Notes: generated from the letters alone by a model not told the origin. A stretch of DNA of 64,000 bases from Cephalopachus bancanus (GCA_027257055.1 JAPVLO010000001.1:12919501-12983500), one strand, 5' to 3'. Positions 37,626-50,605 are shown, counted from the first letter of the stretch. A program made the numbers and translations.

Positions 37626-38883
37626 TCCAGAGGAAATGCTCAGACGTGAGATGGTACATGAAATGCTTCCCTAAAGAGAGCATGGGCGGGTGCCATGCTC
37701 TCTCTCTCTTGAAGAGTGCTGGAAGAGAAAAACCTTTTTTAATTACCTACCAGTGTTTAGATTCTTTATGCCTGACATGAATAAATTTTTTTAGGATTAA
37801 TCTCCAGATTAGCCCAGAACATTTCATGCCATTAAGAGCGAGTTGCAGTCAATATCATTTCACCCAATGCTCTAGTCCATGAGTCAACACATGTTGTGTT
37901 GATCAGTCACCATCATCTTCCACCGCCGACTCTGTACAGAGCTTCTCAGGTCCTAATTTCTCCTTGAAATCATCAATTTCCGTACTTAGACCCCACATAT
38001 TGGCAATCACTGGCTACTTGCAATTTAGTAATGCATGTTAATTGTAGTAAGACAACAAACTCTATGAGTCATCCTTCTCCCCACGCAAATGATGAGGTAC
38101 TAAAATATGCAAAGCCCAAACAAGGTCAGACATGAGCTGGATCCCAGCCTCTCCCTGAAGTGCAATGGAACACTAACTGAACTGGGACACCTGAGAATTT
38201 GTGCATTAGTCAAAGTCCCAAAAAATGCACAAAAGAGCTTCTTCATACCCAAAACTCTGACTCATAATCAAACTTAATCTTAGAAATTTTCATCTTAATG
38301 ATAGGATGAACTGAACCATGAACAATGTGTACATCAGGGCATCTCGCAAGCAAAAATGTCTGTTTGGGATTTGGGCTTTTTTGTGTGTGGAAAGATGAGT
38401 AATCTGGGAAGAAGTAGGTGAAAAGAGGACTTGGGTAAAGCAATAGGTGAAAACCATCGCTATGCAGTAGGCTTTTCCATGTCACCAAAAAGCAAACCAA
38501 AGCTTACAGCTCTAGATTTACTTGCGGGGGTCACATCGCTTTGCTAGAGTTGCCTTTCTTTAATTTCAGTTATCAGCTGAGATTACCTGCCAGAGGGGTG
38601 TCAAGCTGGTTTTCATAGCAGGATGGAGGGACGTATCGGAGTTCAAACAGCCCATCTAAAGGAGGTTGGCACCCATCATACTTCTGCCTGTTCCTTTCTT
38701 AAGTAAACAAGGCTGCAGATTCTATAGGCAAAATAGAATCTATTTTTAAAATTTTCATGAAAATTGTCTTGACTCTGTCTCTTGATATTTAATTACAAGA
38801 TAAATATGCATGTGTGCACACATATATCTAGTAGCAAAGCCCTATGCATATTTATTTACTTATTTATTTTTTGTTGTTGTTTA

Positions 38884-39178
38884 TTTTGAATCGGGGTCTC
38901 ACTCTGTTGGACAGGCTGGAGGGCAGTGGCATCATCATGGCTTACCCCAGCTTCAACCTTCTGGGCATTCTTTTACCTCAGCTTCTCAAATAGCTGGGAC
39001 TACAGGCATGCACTACCATGCCCAACTAATTTTTTTTTTAATCATTACTTTTTTTTCTTGAAGCAATGATGTCTGGTTATGTTGCCCAGGCTGGTCTTGA
39101 ACTCCTAGGCTCAAGTAATTCTCCCACCTCGGCCTCCCGAATTCCTGGGTTTATAGGCATTAGCCACTGTGCCTGGCC
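38884..39178 (-). repeat. Old Alu, antisense
   Basis: It runs from cggggtctcactctgttgga to ccactgtgcctggccccc, with a T-rich linker in the middle. Confidence 0.88.
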
Positions 39179-39896
39179 CCCATGCATTTTTAACAGATAA
39201 ATTGCCCTTAGAATAACTATTTCAGTCCACAGGTGAATAGAAACTAGGGTTGCTCTATGCCAAAGATACCAGCTCAGCCTCCATGTTGTTTTGGTGTCTT
39301 CTTATCATGCCCTATTTGTACCACATAAACCTTAGCACAACTAGAGATTCTGTTGAAGCACTTATATGTCATACCAGACAGTAAAACGCTAATTGCTAAC
39401 ACTAATTTCTCTGATATAGTCACAGTGTCGTGGGGTCCTCTGCCATTCACTTACCCAGGCTTGAAATCATCTCTAATTTAGAGGTTGGGGACAGTGACAC
39501 CAGAAAGAGACTGTGCTTTGTATATGGTGATATGGGATCATAAAAATGTCTTTTTAATCTGATGATCATTAGAGAACCCAGTCATGTGGTTCAGCTGCTA
39601 ATCAGACTGCATTTCCTTGTCTGTGGGGAAACAAATCTTGGGAACATTCTGCAATGACTTCAGGAAAAAAAAATGTGCCTTTCATCAGGTAATAGAATTA
39701 TCCTATGATTTGTCTCAAGATATGTAGGGTTTTCTTTTTTCATGAGTTAAAATATCAGAGGTTAACTTCAAGCAAAATGATAAAACTAGCTATAGGATTT
39801 CCTATTGCCATTAGTATTTGCCTCAAGATTTCAAAAAAAGGTTTAGAAAGATCATTAACTACAAAGGGCACATTTCATTTATTCATGCAAAAAAAT

Positions 39897-40332
39897 GGAC
39901 TAAGTGTGGTGGCTCACACCTATAATCCCAGTACTTTGGGAGGCCAAGGCAAGAGACCAGGAGTTTAAGGCCTGCTTGGGCAATATAACGCGACAGTGTC
40001 TGCACAAGGAAATCAAAGAATCGGCCAGGCATTGTGGTGCACACCTGTAGTCCTAGCTTCTCAGGAGACAGAGGCAGAAGGATCACTTGAGTCCAAGAGG
40101 TTGAGGCAAGAGGCCAGGACTTCAAATCCTGCCTGGGCAATATTACAAAACCTCATCTATATAAGAAAATCAAAGAGTTTGCCAGCCTATTGGTGCACAC
40201 CTGTAGTTCCAGCTCCTCAGTAGACTGAGACAGAAGGATGACTTGATCCCAGGAGGTTGAGGTTTCTGTGAGCTGTGATTGTACTATGGTTCCCCAGCCT
40301 GGGTGACAGAGTGAGATTCTGACACGCAAAAA
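39897..40332 (+). repeat. Trimer-like Alu with internal tandem duplication, sense
   Basis: The element is about 435 bases long instead of about 300. The segment from aagagaccaggagtttaagg (39951) to the end of the right-monomer start repeats from aagaggccaggacttcaaat (40108), an offset of 157 bases. The order is left monomer, start of right monomer, end of left monomer again, then right monomer. Confidence 0.88.
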
Positions 40333-41139
40333 ACTATAAAAAAGTATTGAGAGTCCATTGGTGCCAGATATTGTCCTGAGTTGTATGGATTTTTAGATGA
40401 AACATGGGTTTTGTGAATAAGCAGCTCATCACAGGGAAACTTGAGAAATCCAATATGTCTGGGAATGAGAACCAAGTTTTCCATGAGGGCACTGCTTGGA
40501 TGTCACAAAACACCACTTAACCTTCAAACATTTGTTTAACGCTGTTTTCCTCAACATATTCTTTTCTCTTTCATTTTTAAATGTTTGTCATGACCCAGTA
40601 AATTGATTTCTCAGCCCATCAATATGTCCTTTGATACGTGGATCTAGAAGGAAGGATTTAGATGGAGAGATGGCAAGAGAGGAACAGATTAAGCAGGAGA
40701 GAATGTGTCAGGATGAGAGGAAGTCCATCCCTTATGCCACAGCAGTTGTGCCTTGTTCTGCACTTTGGAAGGATTTGTAAAAGAGCACAAGCAAATTATG
40801 CTTTGGAGTAACCATCTCAGACTACGGGCAAAGGAGAGATTTTTTTTCTTGCTATTTTCTGTATTCCTCTGCATGCAAACAGTGTCTTTAAAAATGATGA
40901 AACAGAACTGATTAGCTGTGGAGGCATATGTGAAGGGGAATCCCACCTGACTGGCCATTCTGTGGTCCCAAAGTAAAATGCAGATTCATGTAGACTTAGG
41001 TTCAGTGTTTTTCTACCATGTCCCAGTTGCTTGTCCTTTCTGGATGACTGTCATCTGCTCTGTGATACGTTTCTGTGGCTGATCAAGGGAAATTCAGACA
41101 CATGACCATATGACTTGGAGAAGAATTAGTAACTCTACC

Positions 41140-41433
41140 TGATCCTGATGGCTCACGCCTGTCATCCCAGCACTTTGGGAGACCAAGGCGAGAGATTGCC
41201 TGAACCCAGGGGTTGGAGACCATCCTGGACAACTTGGCAAGACCTTGTCTCTACAATAAATAAAAAAAAATTAGGCAGGCGTAGTGGCACACACCTGTAG
41301 TTCCAACTACTTGGAAGGCTGAAGTGGAAGGATCTCCGGAGCACAGCCAGTGGAGGCTGTGGTGGCCGTGAGCGTACCACTGCACTCCAGCCTGGGTGAC
41401 AGAGTGAGACACCCACTCAAAAGAAAAAAAAAG
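41140..41433 (+). repeat. Alu SINE, sense, with long target duplication
   Basis: Flanking repeats aagaattagtaactctacc at 41121 and aagaattagtaattctaacc at 41434 bracket a complete dimer. Two or three differences between the repeats suggest moderate age. Confidence 0.93.
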
Positions 41434-43300
41434 AAGAATTAGTAATTCTAACCAATCAATCACTAGCAAAATACATAACTACTAAGGCTATCAAAGAAAC
41501 AGTCCATGTGGCTTGTCGAGAATTTTGACAAAAATTTAAATTCACATAGATGTTTTAAATTTATTTGCTTCAACTTCAGAACTGCTAGCTATTAGCCAGC
41601 CAACGTCAGCAGATGGGGCTATTCTTCAACTGGTGTCCATGGGGGCACCATCACTCTCTTGTTAAAATATGGGCGTTATCTTTATTCTAATTGGTAAAGG
41701 GCTGATATCCTGAGCTCTCAGGCACCCCAAGCCTGTCCCATCACCTTGGGCGGCCTGGCCTAGGCCTGCCATGTTTCTTTTTGGCTAAATGATGACACAG
41801 CAAAATGCTCTGTTGTTGATGGCTTGTGTCTATTCTAATCCTGTTCTGTGATTCTGTTCTGTGCCCTTTTAATGATCAGATACTTTAGATGGGTATAATT
41901 GTAATGAGTTCTGACCAAAGGATTTGAGAATACCCCAACATTATGAATTTTGTTTATTTTATGTGTTACTTTTTACTTTTGCTGGTTCTCTCGGACTGCT
42001 GTGCTTTTGTTCAGATGACCAGTACCTCTGACTGACCATCCAGACTGGGGTGCCATAGACACTAGAATGCTCCCCACGGAAGAGTAGGGACACATCCTGT
42101 CACCTCTGCTTTCTGGGGAAAGAGAGGAGAAACCGTTGTTCTAAATGACAGTATCGTTGCTGACACTAACGGGGCAGCTTGGCCACACACTGTGGTTCAG
42201 GACTCCTGGATTTACATTACCACCTGGCATTTAGGAAATGTAAAAATAACAGCAATATAAATAACCTCATGACCTGTGAAATTGCGTATGGGGATTGAGG
42301 CTCTGGGCCAACCTGGCTGGTTGTTTAGCTATTACATACTCTGCTAATTATGTAAAAAGGAGCCACCCAAGTACAAAGAAAAGAAAGACATTGGAGGGAT
42401 CCCCCCCCCTTCATGGCAGGGACAGAATAAATGGGCAAAAAAGGATTCAGTTAGTTAAATTTAAAGGAAAAATTGGCACAACTTAATTTTCTGTGCATTT
42501 TTGGGTCCTGAAAACCTTATTTATACTGACAGTCATTTTTTAGCTTTACTATCAATGCATTCTTCCCTTGCTCAGCACATATGTTGTTGAAGACATCACT
42601 CTGCTTCCTACTTCAGTTGGTGTTTTTTAGCGCAAACCATTTCCCTAGACTTGGCAGGGGAGCGGGTGGCAAGAGGTAGGAGGCAAGGACACGCAGACGT
42701 TTCCATCCTGCCTTCTTCAACCCAGAGGATAAGCACCGGCGGCACGTTCTACCATGGAAGACTGCCTAAAGCACGAATTGGAGAGGAGTTTCTGACCTAC
42801 TCAAGAGTGGCAACTTCCTCAGGGATTATTAAAAAGTAGGAAGCAAGACCAGGGGCTCTAGACTTTCAAGGTTAGTCGAATATTGGACAATGAGACTTTC
42901 TCAACACACACGTCCTTTCCAAAGACGGCAGTGTCATCTTTTTCTGTTTCTTTGATTAAACGATTTTTATGGAGACTTAAACCAGTCAATGTATAGTGGG
43001 GGCCCAGCGGTGTCACAAGGGGAATTGCATGCGAACCTCGTGTTCTGTTTCCAGTTTGTCCATCACTGGTCGACATGGAGGCATTCTCTCCGTATGTTTC
43101 TATGACTATTAGCAAAGGAATGAGAAAATCTGCTTCACGAGGTTTCAGGTCATAGAATTGTGCTATTCAAAACATGCATAAATTCAGTGTGTCACCTTCA
43201 TGAGTTTACACATCTCCCCTTCGAGAATTCACATGTGAATTCTTTTTTCTTGAGTTCTGGATCAGCCACTATGTCTATGGAATTCTATTTGGTTTTACTG

Positions 43301-43431
43301 GCTTATTTATTTTTGGAGAGATGAGCTATTGCTGTGTTGCCCAGTCTAGTCTTGAACTCCTGAACTCAAATGGTCCTCTCACCTTGGCCTCCCAAAACAC
43401 GGGGATTATAGATGTGAGCTACTGATCCAGC
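43301..43431 (-). repeat. Partial Alu monomer, antisense
   Basis: It contains gttgcccagtctagtcttga and ttggcctcccaaaacacggg with no second arm. Confidence 0.8.
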
Positions 43432-44179
43432 CAATCTGTGGGATTTGTTTTTTAATATTTGACACTTGCCTTTCTCAGAGACAATAACACAAACATTTAA
43501 ACGATGCTCTCATGTAAAAGAAAAAAATCTCACTTCCTAGGAGCCGAACATGTAGATGTAGTGGAATGCAGGTGGACCTGGGAGTGATGCCTAAGCCCTC
43601 ATTTTTATTTTGTCCTCATGGGCTGTAATAAAAAATTCTAGAGAAACCAGAGATTTAAAAGGAGTTGCCCCTCGTAGCACAAACTGGATTTGGGTTAACA
43701 CAAGCTAGATGCCAATTTCGGGGCTAAGTGATTCTATCCAGATTTAAGTACGCGCCATCTCTGTGTATCTGCGAGTGTTGTACTTCTGAAAACGAGAACT
43801 TGTGAAGTCGTGGGAGCATGCCAGTTACCTCTCTCTGCATTTGTACTTTTCCTTAATGCCAAGTAGGAAAAAACAAGCACATTCCCTTCATGCACTCGCC
43901 TTTCCGAGGAGGAATTTTCCTATAGAGTTGCAGAATGAGTTGTAGCCAGTATGAGTAATGAGTTTAAAATGTATTTTCACATTTTTTATGCCTTACATAG
44001 CACTCTCGGTATTAAGTCAGCCAAACAGCGATAGTTTGTTTTTCTCCTGCATTGCTGAAACCTGGAGCCTATCTCCTGTGATTCCAAAATAGGATCTAAA
44101 ATGATCCCGAGTGAAGGTAGCTGAGAGTGAAATTGTGTCCCCAAGCATTCCTCCAGAGAAGGCATCCGGCACCCATTCT

Positions 44180-45110
44180 GTTGTCCTTGTCCTTGACCTT
44201 TCTGCGACATCCGATACCACCAGCCCTCTCCGCTGTGCGCAGCCCTCCTCTCTGCCAAGCGGCCCGGCCCCACGTTCCCCTCCGCCAAGCCTCCACCTGC
44301 CTTTCCCAGTCCGCGATCCGCGGTGCTGCTTCTTCCAGCTCCTTGCTTTTGAGAACATCCCTTTTCCTAGAAAAAAAAAAAAATTCTCCTTCCTGAGAGC
44401 TTTTGCAGTCTGTCCTCTAGATGTTTCCTTTTCAGTCCTGACAAATGCTCTTGTTCCAAAAACGGTCCCTTGGTGTAACCCTCCGGTATGCGGGCTGTCA
44501 CTTCAAAGTCGACACGTGCACCCTCTGAGGCATCTTCAGCTCAGGGCTCTTGCCTCCCGCCTGTGGTCCTGACGTCTTTGTCCTTCCAGTTCTCCCAGCT
44601 CCAAGAGATTTTAGCTCCGCTCCTGCCTGACTTCCCACTCCTTCCTCCGCTTCCCCAGCCCAAATTCTTGCTGCTTTTCTGTTTCTAGTTTCTCCCCGAG
44701 GCTAACTCCACTGTACACTTCTGTGCTAGATTCATATTTTTAGAGCACACGTTCTTGTTCCTATCACACCCTGGCTCAGAATCCTCACTTCATGGCCACT
44801 CCTGTGATGCTCACAGGCTCCGGGATGTTTGTCCCTGACTCCCCAGGGCAGGGGTGTGAGCAGAGGCAGCCTGTCTCTCTCGGGGATGCTGTCAGCTTTG
44901 AGCCTGCAGCTCCACACTCTTCCCTTCCCGTTCCCTCCTCCTCTACACCTTCTGTCCATACCTCAGAATCCAGTGATGTCTTTTTCCCCTACCCACAGGC
45001 TCACCTGGCCACTCCACCCCACTCTGCCCTCTCCTAGAAATTCTCTTTCAGCCTCCGGTCATTTGCTGCCTTGACATGTGCCTTCAAAGCAATCATTCTT
45101 TGAGTTGAGT
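44180..45110 (+). mobile_element. L2-like LINE fossil (probable)
   Basis: The block ccttgacctttctgcgacat followed by accaccagccctctcc matches a well-known part of the L2 reverse-transcriptase region, and pyrimidine-rich L2-like sequence continues to about 45070. Frames are broken. The GC-rich patch at 44220-44330 is therefore not evidence for a promoter. Confidence 0.5.
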
Positions 45111-45720
45111 CACCACTCAACTGAGGAAAAACACCCCTTAGATTGCACCCCGGGTGTCCCCTTCATGTGTGTTGGCATTGTGTCATGGGCTTCCACAAAT
45201 AAAACCATCAACCATTAACTAAGCTGGACAAGATGAGAATCTCACAATGACATGTTCAGGTTATTCCATCCTTAATCCTCCCAAGGTCGATCTACAGCCA
45301 TCTGCATGTTATTTCTTGCACTTACCAGTTTGTACCACAAATTTCTGTTTCTAGTGTGTCCTATCACCCCCCTAAAGTCTCAGGGTATCATTTCTTTTCT
45401 ATTTCCTGGAATGCCAAGCTAAATCATCACATAAAGTTTGGGTCTTGTAGGACTTAAACACTTGTTGAACCAGTGACGAGCTCTTCCAGTACTGAGGTCA
45501 TTTGCTGCCTTAACAAGGAACAGTTTGCTCACAACTCACCACTCCTTTGTTCTGTGTTCAGCTCTCCTGTTCTCCAGAGTGGCTACCAAGCTCAGGGATG
45601 TCTTTGTGCTTTCCCAGGGGTAGACCCCTTTTGCCAGGTTTTTTGTAGCTACTGATTTGGAGCCAGGACTTTTCTCCACCACCCATCATGCTCATAGTGT
45701 TTCTCCAGTTCTCCAGATTT

Positions 45721-46013
45721 TTTATTTTTTTTTGAGTTGGAGTCTCACTCTTGTTGCTCAAGTTGGAGTGCAGTGGCATGCTCACGGCCACCACAGTCTT
45801 CACCTGCTGGACTCAGGCAATCCTTCTGCCACAGCCTTCCAAGTAGCTGGAACTACACACGCATGCCACCACACCCAGCTAGATTTTGTGATTTTTTGTA
45901 GAGACAAGGTCTCACCAAGTTGCCCGTCCCTGTCTTAAACTCCTGGTCTCAGGCAATCTTCTCGCCTCAGCCTCGCAAAGTGCTGGGTTACAGTCTGAGC
46001 CACCACAACCAGC
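45721..46013 (-). repeat. Alu SINE, antisense
   Basis: The complete dimer is flanked by ctccagattttt (45711) and ctccagaatttttt (46014). Confidence 0.92.
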
Positions 46014-46385
46014 CTCCAGAATTTTTTCAAGGAAATTTCTCTCTTGCCAGTAAGAAGTTTCTCTCCTCCCCTTTAGAACTTTTGTGTCCTTCTCCAAGAG
46101 AAGTTCCTCTTCTCAACCTTCATTTCTACTCCTCCTCTTCTTCCCTACAATATCCTACCTTTGTTTCTCCTCTCAGACACATGCCCTGATGTTGCTTATT
46201 CATGGTTCTCCTATTAGGGCAAACTTATAAGTTAGTCTTATTACTAAGTGAGGAGGTAGGCTTCTCCCACAAAACACTTTCAAAGACAACCAGAGGCGAT
46301 GCCTTGCAGTTGTCCAGTGACTTTACACCTGTTTTTTCTCCCAGTGAGTGAGCCTAAAATCCTTGAGGGTAAGAATATCATATAA

Positions 46386-46627
46386 GCCAGGCTCAGTGGC
46401 TCAGCCTGTAATCCCGTGCCTTTGGGAGACTGAGGTGAGTGGATTGCCTGAGCCTGCGGGCTCGAGACCCTCCTGGGCAGGCGAGACCTCATCTCTACAA
46501 TAAATCAAAAATTAGCCGGGCGTGGTAGCACATGCCTGTAATTCCAGCTACTCGGAAGGCTGAGGTGGAAGGATCGCCGGAGCCCAGCAGGTTGAGACTC
46601 CAATTCAAAAAAAAAAAAAAAAAAAAA
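46386..46627 (+). repeat. Young strepsirrhine Alu, sense, with deletion in the right arm
   Basis: The perfect 11-base repeat aatatcatata lies at 46374-46384 and 46626-46636. The right monomer jumps from caggttgag to actccaattc, missing about 52 bases that the copy at 33770 retains; the junction has tgag microhomology. Confidence 0.93.
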
Positions 46628-47056
46628 TATCATATAGATCATAGGGGTTATTGCTAGAACCTTCTATCCCTGAGACAGATTCTTCTTTCTCACAGATATT
46701 GAAGCATATACAATTGGGAAGATGAGAGATCCATTAGAGAGTGAAGGAGGTATTTACTTAAAATGAGAAACTAAATCAAAGCCAAGTATGCATTGACAAA
46801 ACCTCACAAGTGTTAACTGTTCACAAATTGTTTGAGTGCTCCCTGGTCCTGGGAAGGCATCTGGGATATGGGAGAACATGGAACACCCCCTCACTAGGCT
46901 CCTGGTTGATACACTCAGCCCAATCCCAGTCATCCAGATTCCAGAGTCACAAGCAACACCACAAAACCATGCCAACACTTGCTCAATTAATCTTAATTTC
47001 TTGATATTAGAGATTTTGAAGCAATGTAAAGTAAGATTTAAAAATAAATAAATACG

Positions 47057-47345
47057 AGGTCAAGCATGATGGCTCCCACCTGTAATCCTAGCACTTTGGG
47101 AGGCCAATGCGAGGGGACTGCTTGAGCCTAGGAGTTGGAGACCAGCCCACCTCATTTCTACAAAAAAATTAGCCAGGTATGTGGCACACACCTGTAGTCT
47201 CAGATACTTGGGAGGCTGAGGTGGAAGGATCGCCTGAACCAAGGAGTTCAAGGCTATGGTGAGCTATGATTGTGCCACTGCACTTCAACCTGGGCAACAG
47301 AGTGAGACTCCAACTAAAAAACAACATAAAATAAATAAAATAAAG
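47057..47345 (+). repeat. Alu SINE, sense
   Basis: The dimer runs from gaggtcaagcatgatggctc to gagactccaactaaaaaaca, followed by an aaataaataaa tail. Confidence 0.9.
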
Positions 47346-47584
47346 CAAAACTGTGTATGTATGAATCTTTCATGTTGATAATTGGTAGGACAATGGTGAA
47401 AATGTTGACCATGGGCCAGGAATCAACTTTGGACGTCCATAAATATTTTCTTCCACGGGTTACCACACTTAGGTAGAAAACAAACAGCTCTGGTCCTTTG
47501 AGTCATAGAAGATGTTCACCTCGTGCTATAAGATAGTTTTCTTCCTTCGGGAAGGGAACATGGGTATTCCACTGACCTACACAG

Positions 47585-47785
47585 TCACTTATTTCACCAG
47601 ATGCAGAAGCACGTAAACTTCTAAGACACACCTTTCAGTGTTATACAGGATTCATGGCCCTGGCTCCACTACTTGTTTGCTTGAATCTGCTGAGAGTGTC
47701 AAATTCTTCCTTCTGGCGTGCCTTTTCTTAATTCCAAAAACCCCAATGGCCACTGCTGGGAGGCTCAAACAGGCTTGATGACTTT
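47585..47785. repeat. Local duplicate, copy 1 (partner at 49582)
   Basis: About 200 bases align at a constant offset of 1997 with 49582-49782. The best block is tggccactgctgggaggc followed by caggcttgatgact. I could not place it in a known repeat family. Confidence 0.75.
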
Positions 47786-48054
47786 CTTGGTACTTGTCTT
47801 TCCAAAATAATTGTAAATAAGTTAAGACTGGCATTCAGAGCTGCATAAAAACTGTCCTTTCATACATTTCAAATCATCTCATGTGAATGGGGAGAAATTT
47901 TCCTGCGGTGCATGGTTTTTCACCATACTGATTTGCACAAGTTTTTTATTTAATACACAGGTAAGAAATCCCACACTTGCAAAAAATGTCATTCCCTTTA
48001 GAAAGCAATATTTCTATAGCAACGTTACTATAATACATTGATTATTTATTCTTC

Positions 48055-48470
48055 TTTTATTTCAGCAAATATTAATTGGACACCATCTGTGTGCCAGAAG
48101 TTGTTCTAGAACCTGGACATACAATAGGGCTCATATTTGCTCATCTTTCAGAGGGGAGAGACAGAAAATAAGCAAGCAGTTGAGAGATAAAGTGCAGTGC
48201 AGTGAAAATGACTATATAGAAACTAGAGCCCGAAGCAAGGACAGAAAAGAACCTGGTGCAGAAGAGGGGCGCTATTTTTCAGATGCTCTCAAAGTCCTTT
48301 CTGTTGGTGGGTGAGGGATTTGGACAGAGACCCGAACAGCATACAGAGCTGTGGATGGAGAAGACCCATAGGCAGGACTAAGGCCCGTGGGCGAGCTGGA
48401 GCCAGGCAGTGGAGGGTCCTCTCCATGTCTGGAAGCCTTTGGATCTTAATCTGAATCAACTAAGAAACCA
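48055..48470 (+). repeat. L2-like LINE fragment
   Basis: The blocks ttcagcaaatattaattgga, ccatctgtgtgccagaagtt and gaaaataagcaagcagttga are consistent with L2. It is diverged. Confidence 0.5.
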
Positions 48471-48473
48471 GAG

Positions 48474-48912
48474 ACGGGCACAGTGGTTCGCACCTGTAAG
48501 CCGGGCACTTTGGGGTGCCAAGGCGGGAGGATTGCTTGAACCCAGGAGTTTGAGACTTGCCTGGACAACATAACAAGACCCCATTTATCCAAAAAAGAAA
48601 AAATATATACATAATATTATATTTTATTAATAATAGATATAATTAATAATAAATACACATATATTTATTTATAAATATTATTACATATTATTGATAAAAT
48701 ATGTATTTATTTATATACACACATACACACAAATTAGCCGGACATGGTGGTGTGCTCATGGAATCCCAGCTAATCAGGAAGCTGAGACAGAAGGATCTCC
48801 TGAACCCAGGAGGTCGAGGCTGCAGTGAGTGGCCATCGTACTACTGCATTTCAGCCTGGGTGATGGAGTGACACCCTAACTCAAAACTTACATTAAAAAA
48901 TAAAAAAAAAAT
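48474..48912 (+). repeat. Alu SINE, sense, with expanded AT-rich linker
   Basis: The left monomer ends at about 48590 and the right monomer starts at aaattagccggacatggtgg near 48732. The roughly 135 bases between them are an ata/tat-rich expansion (48600-48730) in place of the usual short A-rich linker. Confidence 0.88.
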
Positions 48913-48994
48913 TAATGCATTGATTGATTAAAATAAAATAGGTAAAAATAAACCAGTGGAGAGGGTTGATAGGATAAATGGCGTGATTTGACTT

Positions 48995-49205
48995 ATGTTA
49001 AAACAGGGTTTCTCCACCTCAGTACCACTGGCATTTGGAACTAGATACCATAAATCTCTGCAGTGGGGTCTGCCCTGTGCATTTAGAGGATGTTTTGCGG
49101 CATCCCTGGCCTCTACCCACTAGATGTTGGTAACACACCCATCCCCCAGTGGTAATGGCTAAAAATGTCTCTGGACATTGCCAAATCTCCCCTGGGGTTC
49201 AAAAA
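48995..49205 (+). mobile_element. MER5-type hAT (Charlie) DNA transposon fossil
   Basis: The blocks gggtttctccacctcagtac, gcatccctggcctctaccca, ctagatgttggtaacac and tctggacattgccaaatctc are in MER5A order over about 200 bases. Confidence 0.85.
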
Positions 49206-49581
49206 TCACCTACGATCAAAGCCTAGCTCTAAGGATGACACCCAACTGTGCTGCTTTATATCAAAACAAGCATAGAACCACTGGGTTTTTCTGTATTAAC
49301 ACTGAGAGATTTGCTAGAACTCTCTCATCGGAATTAAAATTCAACTTAAATATGTCTCTACTGCATGTTTGGGTTTACTCAGCATATCCTAATGCAAAGG
49401 CCAAGACTACTTTTGAGTCAGATCCTGGTGTGATTCATTTCTCCTGTACCTATAAAAACAGCACCAGGCAGAGGGCACAGAGAAATCCTGTTTATAGGCT
49501 GAAAGAGAATGCCACAGGTATTCAGATTAATTAGTGTTACAGTGCACCCATCCTAGGGAAACCACTGGGCTAAACAACCAC

Positions 49582-49782
49582 TTATTTATTTCACCAGATA
49601 CAGGGGCACAAAAACGTCTCAGATGCACCTTTCATTACCATACAAGATTTCCAGCATCTACGTCCCTACTTGTTGGCTTAATGCCGCTGAGAATTTCAAA
49701 TACTTCCTTTTGGTATGACTTCTCTTCATTCCAAAAACCCGAATGGCCACTGCTGGGAGGCATGAACAGGCTTGATGACTGT
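49582..49782. repeat. Local duplicate, copy 2 (partner at 47585)
   Basis: See copy 1. Both copies share tttcaccagat, ttccaaaaaccc and tggccactgctgggaggc, with scattered substitutions of perhaps 20-25% by eye. Confidence 0.75.
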
Positions 49783-50414
49783 TTTTCTGTGTCTTTCCTA
49801 AGAATTCTCCATAAAATATGCATCTTGTATATGCACTTTGATAACAAAGACCTCTTCAGACCGAATGCCAATATCCTCTGGATTTGTTATTGTTAGAATT
49901 CCTTCACTCTGACATACAGGTCAAGGGGAATACTTTCAACAAGGAATGTTGCCACCATTCGTAAGATACCACTTTACAGCAAAATCAAATGATCAGAAGT
50001 TTCTGCACTTGACCCTCAATGTGTTTGAATCTAGAAATCAACAAGTTAAGACATAGAGGTGCTTATGTGCTAGGATCTCGCTGGGCGGAACGGTGATGGC
50101 GAGCTAGGGCTGACGTGTGATTCAGTGAGCCAAGAACTCCCTGGTTAGTGTCAGCGGATGACAACCCAAAGTGGGACAGTCTCTATGGTTGTAAGAATCT
50201 CTTTTCCAGCTGCTAGTGTACGATGTTTCCACCTGCAGTTTCCAGTTCATTGCAATCGAGACATGGGGGATAGAGTCACAGAAAGAAGCAATCTTGTCCT
50301 TTGCATCAGCAAATGAAATAATCAGGGAAAACTTGACACAGAGGAGTTGAAAATAACAGAATGAGTGCAGGAGGACAGTGGAGCCCTTTGGGTCTCGGTC
50401 TGAAGCCAGCCGCA

Positions 50415-50605
50415 ATGCAGATGACTGGTTGTGAAAGTTTTACAGACAGATGAACCTCCCCAAGCCTCAATGACCTCATCTCGAAAATAGTCCTAGCAGT
50501 GACAACCCTTCAGAATTGTTGCGAAAACAAGAGCACACCAAGGACAACATATAGCACCTAATAAACACCCAGGTGATGGCAATTATTGTAAGAGCAATGC
50601 AAATA
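50415..50605 (+). repeat. MIR-like SINE fragment
   Basis: The blocks aagcctcaatgacctcatct, cgaaaatagtcctagcagtg and caacatatagcacctaataa keep MIR order. Confidence 0.55.

Noticed and set aside
42651..42839. 62-codon frame with relatively many CpGs
   Set aside because: No homology recognised and no splice context. Left as single-copy intronic sequence.
44111..44572. GC-rich patch with a 153-codon frame that might be a promoter or gene
   Set aside because: The sequence matches the order of an L2 LINE fossil and CpG sites are scattered. Nothing shows a transcription start.
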